Assembly: GCA_039197885.1 (NCBI GenBank)
Contig: JBCCTY010000091.1
Location: forward strand, 1-13,890
DNA: 13,890 nt
Origin: JBCBSZ01 sp039197885
GTDB lineage: Bacteria > Actinomycetota > Acidimicrobiia > Acidimicrobiales > Poriferisodalaceae
Direction of reading: 5' to 3'
Shown here: positions 6,525 to 12,173 of the stretch, piece by piece
Numbering within the stretch: position 1 is the first letter of the stretch
How the letters are laid out: every line of letters starts with the position of its first letter
Notes under the pieces: model-generated
Database searches by the model: none
Told to the model about the DNA's origin: nothing
The model's input: the letters and a program-made list of their open reading frames with translations, nothing else
Translations under genes and position numbers: made by a program

Positions 6525-7925
6525 TCACTCCCAGCCGGAACCGCTCCAGGTCGCACCCGACCACGTCGCCCCACTCCAGGTCGCACCCGACCACGTCGCC
6601 CCCGACCAGGTCGCCCCGGACCACGTCGCCCCCGACCAGGTCGCACCCGACCACGTGGCGCCCGACCAGGTCGCACCGCTCCAGGTCCCACCCGACCACG
6701 TCGCGCCCGACCACGTGGCGCCGGACCAGGTCGCACCGCTCCAGGTCCCACCCGACCACGTCGCGCCGGACGGCGAGACGACGCCGGTCCCCGGGCCGGC
6801 GGCACGGTCGTGGTGCTGGTCCGGCGACATGTACCGGAGGTTGCTGCTGGCCAGCTCGCCGTCGACGTAGCCGACGCCGGCGCGGGAAGGCGGCTCGTCG
6901 AGCAGCCCGGTCCCGGCCAGCAGCGTGGCCTTCACGTCGTCGTTGTCGATGAAGGGGAAGGCGCCGATGAGCCGTGCGGCCAGGCCGGAGACGACCGCGG
7001 CCGACTGCGAGGTGCCGGACCCCCTCATCAGGTCGTCACCCACCCGAGCCCCGGGGGCGAGCTCGTCGATGGCAGAACCGGGCACCCGGTAGGAGGCGAT
7101 CGATCGACCGGCTGCCGCGGCCTCCGGGTTCCGGACGCCGTCGCCCGTCGCCGACCAGTCGGGGACCTCGTAGTCGTCGCGCTCGCCCTCGGTCGTGTCG
7201 ATGGCACCCACCGCCATGACCCACGGGCTGATGGCGGGGCTGTCGAGGTGGGGCTGATCGTCGCCGTCGTTGCCGGCGGCCACCACGACGAAGATGCCGG
7301 CGTCCCAGGCCCGCTCGACCGCGGCCGAGAGCAGATCGCCGCGATGGTCATCGACCCCGGCGAGTCCGAGCGAGAGGTTCAGCACCCGGACGTTCAACCC
7401 GTCACGCTGGCCGTGCTCGATCACCCAGTCGATCGCTGCCACCACCTGAGGCACCGTCGTGACCCCGTCACGGCCGGCGACCTTGACGCTCACGATCCGC
7501 GCGGCAGGCGCGAGGCCGGGAGCGCCGGCGCGATCACCAGCGATGATGGCGGCGAGGTGGGTGCCGTGGCCGTAGGAGTCGAGGAACGCGACCTGGGGGA
7601 TGCCGCCCTCGCCGGACAGATCGGGACCGTGGAGCACCCGACCGTCGTCGAGGCCATCGACGGGGCTCACCCCCGTGTCGATGAGGGCGACGTCGACCCC
7701 GGCGCCGTCGCCCCACCACGCGAAGTTGCGGAGGGTCTCGTCGTGCAGGCGGGCCAGGGTGACGTGGTCGTCCGCATCGTCGTCGCCGAGCAGGTGCACG
7801 AGGTCCGATGAGGGCGTGACGACACCGACGTCGGCGACGCCGGTGGCGGGCGCATCGTCCGCGGTGACGGCCAGGCCGCCGAGCAGCACGGGCAGCACGG
7901 CCAGGAGGAAGAGCACACGTCGCAT
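6525..7925 (-). CDS. Exported subtilisin-like (S8) serine protease with C-terminal TWSG repeats
   Basis: 466 residues. A signal peptide (MRRVLFLLAVLPVLLGGLAV, ending near DAPA 23-26) directs export. A short pro-like segment follows, then the S8 domain (about 70-345). All catalytic elements are present: Asp83 (ALIDTG), His120 (YGHGTHLAAIIAG), oxyanion Asn219 (VVAAGN) and Ser306 (GSGTSQSAAVVSG). The C-terminus (388-462) is 15 tandem pentapeptides [A/G]TWSG ending SGWE. No transmembrane anchor or LPXTG follows, so release or wall association through the repeats is possible. Start: ATG 7925, because it begins the signal peptide. The open frame extends to 7997, but that stretch is not signal-like. 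No Shine-Dalgarno is seen. Instead a hairpin abuts the start codon. Related Trp-rich tails occur in other actinobacterial S8 proteases. Substrate unknown. Confidence 0.94.
   Translation of the reverse strand: MRRVLFLLAVLPVLLGGLAVTADDAPATGVADVGVVTPSSDLVHLLGDDDADDHVTLARLHDETLRNFAWWGDGAGVDVALIDTGVSPVDGLDDGRVLHGPDLSGEGGIPQVAFLDSYGHGTHLAAIIAGDRAGAPGLAPAARIVSVKVAGRDGVTTVPQVVAAIDWVIEHGQRDGLNVRVLNLSLGLAGVDDHRGDLLSAAVERAWDAGIFVVVAAGNDGDDQPHLDSPAISPWVMAVGAIDTTEGERDDYEVPDWSATGDGVRNPEAAAAGRSIASYRVPGSAIDELAPGARVGDDLMRGSGTSQSAAVVSGLAARLIGAFPFIDNDDVKATLLAGTGLLDEPPSRAGVGYVDGELASSNLRYMSPDQHHDRAAGPGTGVVSPSGATWSGGTWSGATWSGATWSGATWSGGTWSGATWSGATWSGATWSGATWSGATWSGATWSGATWSGATWSGATWSGSGWE
6540..6764 (-). repeat. 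15-bp tandem repeat (15 units) encoding [A/G]TWSG
   Basis: In-frame, imperfect 15-bp repeats at the 3' end of the subtilase gene. The Trp codon TGG is invariant. Serine is TCG in 11 units and AGC or AGT in 4. Threonine alternates ACC and ACG. The first position is Ala in 13 units and Gly in 2. Synonymous drift with a fixed peptide points to selection on the protein rather than fresh slippage. Confidence 0.97.
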
Positions 7926-7954
7926 GGACCCGGCATCGGCACCATGCCGGATCC
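7926..7954 (-). promoter_or_regulatory. Inverted repeat abutting the subtilase start codon
   Basis: Arms CCGGCAT (7930-7936) and ATGCCGG (7944-7950) flank a 7-nt loop. The pairing continues for three more bases beyond one mismatch (GGA/TCC). In the minus-strand message the hairpin would end immediately before AUG 7925, where a ribosome site would be expected. It could be an operator or a translation-control hairpin. No partner is visible. Confidence 0.35.
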
Positions 7955-8012
7955 ACTCGAACGACGGGCGCCCCGGTTTCGCGCTACCCGGCCACAACCA
8001 TGCGGTCGAGGG

Positions 8013-8723
8013 TCAGGAGAGGACGTGGCCCGATCGGAGGCGGCGATCGACGTGGAACTCGAACCAGCGGGTCGCGAGGCCGGTCAACTCCTGGGTGGCG
8101 GCGGACTCCTCGGCGTCGAGCGCGGCCCCCAGTCGACCGCCCAGCACGTCGCGGAGCAGGTCGAGGGCCCCCGGTGCCAGGGTGACGCCACGCCGGCAGT
8201 CGGCGCAGAGGACACCGCCCGACCCGACGTCGAACGCGACCAACTCGTCGTCGCGACCGCAGCTAACGCACACGTCGACCTCGGGGGCGAGGCCTTCGTG
8301 GGCGAGCAGGCGGAGGAGGAACGCCGGCACCAGCGTCGGCGACGCCCGCCGCTCGAGGGCCCGGAGCGCGCCGAGGAGCATGTCGAGCAGCCGGGGATCG
8401 GCCTGACGTTCCTGGCCGACCGCATCGACGGCCTCGAGCAGTGGCAGGGCGCGGGCCAGCCGGTCGAGGTCGTCGCGCACGCCTCGGAACGACTCGATCG
8501 TGACCGCCTGCGTGACCGTGTCGAGCTCGCGTCCCTCGTAGAGCTGGAGCGACACGTGCGAGGTGGGCTCGAGGCGGGCCCCGAACCGGCTGGAGGTCTT
8601 GCGGACGCCCTTGACGACCGCCCGGACCTTGCCGCGATCACGCGTCTGGATGTTGACGATCCGGTCGGCCTCGCCCAGCTTGATCGTGCGCAGGACGACG
8701 CCCTCGTCCCGATAGAGGGCCAC
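8013..8723 (-). CDS. recO: DNA repair protein RecO
   Basis: 236 residues, normal for RecO, which loads RecA onto SSB-coated single strands with RecR in the RecFOR pathway. The N-terminal OB fold is recognisable (YRDEGVVLRTIKLGEADRIV, then GKVRAVVKGVRKTSSRFG). A helical middle and a zinc-binding C-terminal part follow, with Cys152, Cys155, Cys173 and Cys176 (CVSCG and CADCRRG). GTG 8723 gives the standard RecO N-terminus and lies 10 bp after the uppS stop, implying one transcript. The adjacency of recO and uppS is also known in mycobacteria. Confidence 0.96.
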   Translation of the reverse strand: MALYRDEGVVLRTIKLGEADRIVNIQTRDRGKVRAVVKGVRKTSSRFGARLEPTSHVSLQLYEGRELDTVTQAVTIESFRGVRDDLDRLARALPLLEAVDAVGQERQADPRLLDMLLGALRALERRASPTLVPAFLLRLLAHEGLAPEVDVCVSCGRDDELVAFDVGSGGVLCADCRRGVTLAPGALDLLRDVLGGRLGAALDAEESAATQELTGLATRWFEFHVDRRLRSGHVLS

Positions 8724-8733
8724 GCCGGACCGA

Positions 8734-9450
8734 CTAGTCGACGCCGCCGAAGCGGCGGTCGCGGGCCTGGTACTCGCGCACGGCGTCCGCGAGGTGCTCC
8801 CGGCGGAAGTCGGGCCACAACGTCTCGGTGAAGACCAGCTCGGAGTAGGCCAGCTCCCACAGCAGGAAGTTGGAGATGCGGTACTCCCCCGAGGTGCGCA
8901 CCATCAGGTCGGGCTCGGGCATCTCGGGGTCGTACATCCGGGCCGAGATGGCCTTGTCGGTGATCTCGTCGGGACCGGCTCCCTCGGCCACGAGCGACCG
9001 GACGGCGTCGACGATCTCGGCGCGGCCGCCGTAGTTGAAGGCGATCGTGAAGGTGAGCTTGGAGTTGTCGCGGGTCAGCTCGATCGACTCGTCCATGCGG
9101 CGCATGAGCCGCTTCGGGACCCGCCAGTTGCGGCGGCCGATGAAGCGGACCCGTACCCCGAGGTCGTGGAGCTCCTCGCTCCGCCGGACGAGGAGGCTCT
9201 CGTTGAACCCCATGAGGTACTTGACCTCGTCCTTGGGGCGTCGCCAGTTCTCGGTGGAGAAGGCGTAGACCGTCAACCACTCGATGCCCAGCTCGAGGGC
9301 GCCCTCGACGGCGTCGAAGAGCGCTTCTTCCCCCGCCGCGTGCCCGTCGGTGCGCTTGAGGCCGCGGCGCTGCGCCCATCGGCCGTTGCCGTCCATCACG
9401 CAGGCGACGTGGCGAGGGACCCGAGTCAGGTCGATTCCGGTCAGATCCAT
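8734..9450 (-). CDS. uppS: Isoprenyl (undecaprenyl/decaprenyl) diphosphate synthase, cis-type
   Basis: 238 residues. It extends a short allylic diphosphate with isopentenyl diphosphate in the cis configuration to make the lipid carrier for peptidoglycan and wall polymers, acting at the inner face of the membrane. Signatures: CVMDGNGRWAQRRGL with catalytic Asp20, VYAFSTENWRRP, FNYGGRAEI, and RTSGEYRISNFLLWELAY. Start: ATG 9450, where family similarity begins. The open frame continues far upstream but only antisense to the helicase gene. A TAGGTT box lies 11 nt before the ATG, and no Shine-Dalgarno is seen. It heads the uppS-recO pair and is divergent from the helicase gene. Chain length (C50 or C55) cannot be read from the sequence. 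Confidence 0.96.
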   Translation of the reverse strand: MDLTGIDLTRVPRHVACVMDGNGRWAQRRGLKRTDGHAAGEEALFDAVEGALELGIEWLTVYAFSTENWRRPKDEVKYLMGFNESLLVRRSEELHDLGVRVRFIGRRNWRVPKRLMRRMDESIELTRDNSKLTFTIAFNYGGRAEIVDAVRSLVAEGAGPDEITDKAISARMYDPEMPEPDLMVRTSGEYRISNFLLWELAYSELVFTETLWPDFRREHLADAVREYQARDRRFGGVD

Positions 9451-9461
9451 CTCAGCCGTCG

Positions 9462-9467
9462 AACCTA
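9462..9467 (-). promoter_or_regulatory. Candidate -10 box for uppS-recO
   Basis: TAGGTT on the minus strand, 11 nt before the uppS ATG. It would give a leader of only a few nucleotides. No clear -35. It shares the 81-bp divergent gap with the helicase promoter. Confidence 0.3.
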
Positions 9468-9519
9468 CCCGGCCCGCGGCGGTGGCACAGCCATCATCCG
9501 GTGCCCCGAGGCAGCTCGG

Positions 9520-9525
9520 TACGCT
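9520..9525 (+). promoter_or_regulatory. Candidate -10 box for the helicase gene (leaderless)
   Basis: TACGCT lies 6 nt before GTG 9532, placing the transcription start at or within a base or two of the start codon. No ribosome site and no clear -35 are present. Confidence 0.45.
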
Positions 9526-9531
9526 CGCCCG

Positions 9532-11436
9532 GTGGCCGACGACCGCACGGTGCTGGAGGCGCTGACGACCCGCCTCCCCGGCGGCGGCGAGCGTCGATCC
9601 GGCCAGCTCGACATGGCAGAGGCCGTCGCCACCGCCATCGACGGTGAACGCCACCTGGTGGTCGCCGCCGGGACCGGCACCGGCAAGTCGCTCGCCTACC
9701 TGGTCCCGGTGATTCGGTCGGGGAAGCGGGCGATCGTGGCCACCGCCACGAAGGCCCTCCAGGACCAGCTCGCCGACAAGGACGTGCCGTTCCTCGCCGA
9801 ACACCTCGACGAACCCGTCGTGGTGTCGGTCCTCAAGGGACGGTCCAACTACCTCTGTCGCCAGCGCCTCGCCGAGATGGGCTCGGCCGACGACGACGTC
9901 GCCCAGGCCGGCCTCGACCTCACCGACGAGACCACGAGCCGGACCGGAGCGGAGGTGCGGGCGCTGCTCGAGTGGGCCGAGGCCACGACGACGGGCGACC
10001 GGGCCGAGCTTCCCGAGGAGCCGTCTGCCCGCGCGTGGTCGGCCGTGAGCGTCACCCCCCGCGAGTGTCCCGGGGCCCACCAGTGCCCCTCCGGTGACAC
10101 CTGCTTCGCCGAGGACGCCCGCTCGGCCGCACAGGCGTCCCAGGTGGTGATCGTCAACACCCACCTCTACGCCATGCACCTCGCGACCGCCGGCGCCGTC
10201 CTCCCCGAGCACGAGGTCGTCGTCATCGACGAGGCCCACCAGCTCGAGGACGTCATCTCGTCGTCGGCCGGTGTCACCGTGGGGCCCGGCCGGCTGCTGG
10301 CCGCCGGACGAGGAGCCCGCCGGCTCCTCGCCTCGACGACCCCGGCCGACAACGTCGAGGACGCCGCAGCGAAGCTCACCGACGTGCTCGTCGACCTCGT
10401 CGACCAACGCATCGACCGAGCGCCCCCGGCTCGGCTCCGTCAGGTCCTCGAGCTCACCCGTGACCGGCTCACCACGTTGTCCGGCGCGCTCAGCGAGCAA
10501 CGGGGCGACGACCTCGATCAGCTCCGCCTGCGCGGCCGCATGGCCACGGATGCACTTCGCGAAGAGGTCGAGGTCGCGCTCGCGCTCCCCGAGAGCCACG
10601 CGGCCTGGGTCGAGGGTCCCCGCACACAGCCCAACCTGCGGCTGGCGCCCATCGATGTCGGCGAGCTGCTCGGTGGGGCGCTGTGGCCGCACGTCACGGC
10701 CGTGCTCACGAGCGCGACGATCCCCGACGGCCTCGCTGGCCGACTCGGGATGGACGACGACCACGACGAGCTCGACGTCGGCAGCCCGTTCGACTACGAG
10801 GCGCAGGGCCTCCTCTACTGCGCCCGCCACCTCCCCGAGCCCCGAGCCGCGTCCTACCCGGAGGCCATGCACGACGAGCTGGCCGCGCTGATCGAGGCGG
10901 CCGGGGGCCGCACGATGGCGCTGTTCACCAGCTGGCGCGCCATGCAGGCCGCCGCCGAGGAGATGACCGAGCGGCTCGACCTGCCCGTCCTCGCCCAGGG
11001 CGAGCTGGCCAAGGCGACCCTCGTCGAACGGTTCACCGCCGACGAGGAGGCGTGCCTCTTCGCCACCATGGGCTTCTGGCAGGGCGTCGACGTGCCGGGC
11101 ATGACCCTCTCGCTCGTCACGATCGACAAGATCCCGTTCCCCCGCCCCGACGACCCGCTCCTGCAGGCCCGGCGCGAGCGGGCCGGACGGTTCGGGTTCG
11201 CCGAGGTCGACCTGCCCCGGGCCGCGATGCTGCTGGCCCAGGGCGCCGGACGACTCATCCGCTCCGCCGCCGACCGCGGCGTGGTGGCGGTGCTCGACCG
11301 GCGGCTCGCCACCGCGGGCTACCGATGGGACCTCGTCAACGCGCTCCCGCCGCTGCGCCGCACCCGCGACCCCGAGGAGGTCCGGGCGTTCCTCCGTGCC
11401 CTCCGTGCTGACGCCTCGGTGGCCGACCGGCAGTAG
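9532..11436 (+). CDS. dinG: DinG/YoaA-like ATP-dependent helicase with iron-sulfur cluster
   Basis: 634 residues, superfamily 2 XPD/DinG-type 5'-3' DNA helicase, expected to unwind damaged, forked or R-loop structures. Walker A is AAGTGTGKS (Lys52). The iron-sulfur domain carries Cys109 (NYLCRQR) and Cys179, Cys185, Cys191 (CPGAHQCPSGDTC). Motif II is DEAH (233-236). The C-terminal motor has LFTSWRAM, GFWQGVDVPGMTLSLV, DKIPFPRPDDPL and motif VI QGAGRLIRS. No exonuclease domain is fused. GTG 9532 was chosen because the protein starts directly with family sequence. The longer open frame back to 8794 is antisense to uppS. Divergent from uppS, with a leaderless-type promoter. The exact DinG versus YoaA assignment is uncertain. 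Confidence 0.93.
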   Translation: MADDRTVLEALTTRLPGGGERRSGQLDMAEAVATAIDGERHLVVAAGTGTGKSLAYLVPVIRSGKRAIVATATKALQDQLADKDVPFLAEHLDEPVVVSVLKGRSNYLCRQRLAEMGSADDDVAQAGLDLTDETTSRTGAEVRALLEWAEATTTGDRAELPEEPSARAWSAVSVTPRECPGAHQCPSGDTCFAEDARSAAQASQVVIVNTHLYAMHLATAGAVLPEHEVVVIDEAHQLEDVISSSAGVTVGPGRLLAAGRGARRLLASTTPADNVEDAAAKLTDVLVDLVDQRIDRAPPARLRQVLELTRDRLTTLSGALSEQRGDDLDQLRLRGRMATDALREEVEVALALPESHAAWVEGPRTQPNLRLAPIDVGELLGGALWPHVTAVLTSATIPDGLAGRLGMDDDHDELDVGSPFDYEAQGLLYCARHLPEPRAASYPEAMHDELAALIEAAGGRTMALFTSWRAMQAAAEEMTERLDLPVLAQGELAKATLVERFTADEEACLFATMGFWQGVDVPGMTLSLVTIDKIPFPRPDDPLLQARRERAGRFGFAEVDLPRAAMLLAQGAGRLIRSAADRGVVAVLDRRLATAGYRWDLVNALPPLRRTRDPEEVRAFLRALRADASVADRQ

Positions 11437-11439
11437 CGT
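11434..11439 (+). promoter_or_regulatory. Candidate -10 box for the PlsY-like gene, overlapping the helicase stop
   Basis: TAGCGT includes the TAG stop codon of the helicase gene and ends 8 nt before GTG 11448. No Shine-Dalgarno lies between. If real, the downstream gene can be transcribed alone as a leaderless message. Confidence 0.35.
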
Positions 11440-11447
11440 CGGTCGCC

Positions 11448-12167
11448 GTGTTCGAACGAGGGGTCGCCACCGTCGCGCTGTGGAGCGGACCGATGGTGGT
11501 GCTCGGCTACCTCCTCGGTTCGATCCCGTTCGCGATGCTCTGGCGGCGGTTCCAGATGCGCCGTGACCTGCGGGACGGGACGGCCGGGCTCACCGGTGAG
11601 CGGCAGATCGGTCGGGAAGGCGAGACCGTCGTCGTCGTGCTCGAGGGGCTCGCCGCGCTGCTCGCCGCCCACATCGCCTGGAACGTCATCAGCTGGACGG
11701 CGCCGGGGGGCGGCACACCGAACCCGTTCGACAACGCCTCCCGCATCGCCGTGTTCAGCGCCCAGGCGCTCACCGCCTGGCAGTCGGTGGCGTTGTGGGC
11801 CGGCTTCGCCGCGGTGCTCGGGCACGTGGCGCCGGTCTGGACCCGGTTCCGGGGCGGCACCGGTATCCCGCCGGTGGTGGTCCTGACATTGGTGTACCTG
11901 CCGACGGTCTTGGCGTCGGGTGTGGCGGGCTTCTTCCTGGGACTGGCCGCGACGAGGAATCGACGGCTCGCGATCGTGGTCGCCGTCCCGGTCGCCCTGG
12001 CCTTCGAGTGGTTCGCCTGGATCAACGACTGGAACCCGGGATGGGGGCTGCGCAGCGGCCCGGAGCCGGCGCTGTGGGTGATGATGACCGGCCTCGTGCT
12101 CATCGCCCGCAACGCCTTCGACCCGCAGTGGGACCTCCCGTGGCTCCCACCGAAGCCCCGGGACTGA
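11448..12167 (+). CDS. Divergent PlsY-like membrane protein (glycerol-3-phosphate acyltransferase family)
   Basis: 239 residues, largely hydrophobic, with about five to six membrane segments. PlsY uses acyl phosphate to acylate glycerol-3-phosphate, the first step of phospholipid synthesis. Two PlsY motifs are traceable: VLGYLLGSIPFAMLWRR followed by DLRDGTAGLTGERQIGREG where PlsY has its GSGNIGATN loop, and LGHVAPVWTRFRGGTGIPP (His126, Gly136-Gly139) where PlsY has GHxFPxFxxFKGGKG. The lysine of GGKG is threonine here, the serine/asparagine loop is not conserved, and the usual short C-terminal motif is not evident. It may be a paralogue with a different or lost activity. GTG 11448 is 11 bp after the helicase stop. 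It meets the next gene tail to tail with 6 bp between stops. Confidence 0.7.
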   Translation: MFERGVATVALWSGPMVVLGYLLGSIPFAMLWRRFQMRRDLRDGTAGLTGERQIGREGETVVVVLEGLAALLAAHIAWNVISWTAPGGGTPNPFDNASRIAVFSAQALTAWQSVALWAGFAAVLGHVAPVWTRFRGGTGIPPVVVLTLVYLPTVLASGVAGFFLGLAATRNRRLAIVVAVPVALAFEWFAWINDWNPGWGLRSGPEPALWVMMTGLVLIARNAFDPQWDLPWLPPKPRD

Positions 12168-12173
12168 GCCGAC

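Noticed and set aside
6540..6764. Tandem array considered as CRISPR or other non-coding repeat
   Set aside because: Units are 15 bp with no spacers and stay in frame with the protease, encoding [A/G]TWSG.
5727..7811. 694-residue open frame on the plus strand
   Set aside because: Antisense to the DUF3179 and subtilase genes. Its Pro/Arg/Gly-rich stretch is merely the complement of the TWSG repeats.
8794..9531. Upstream extension of the helicase frame
   Set aside because: It lies antisense to uppS. The helicase family sequence begins right after GTG 9532, which also has a well-placed -10 box.
9451..10872. Upstream extension of the uppS frame
   Set aside because: UppS similarity begins at ATG 9450. 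The extension is antisense to the helicase gene and is Gly/Arg/Val-rich.
12168..12173. Terminator between the PlsY-like and right-edge genes
   Set aside because: The gap is 6 bp and I saw no clear hairpin across the two stop codons.
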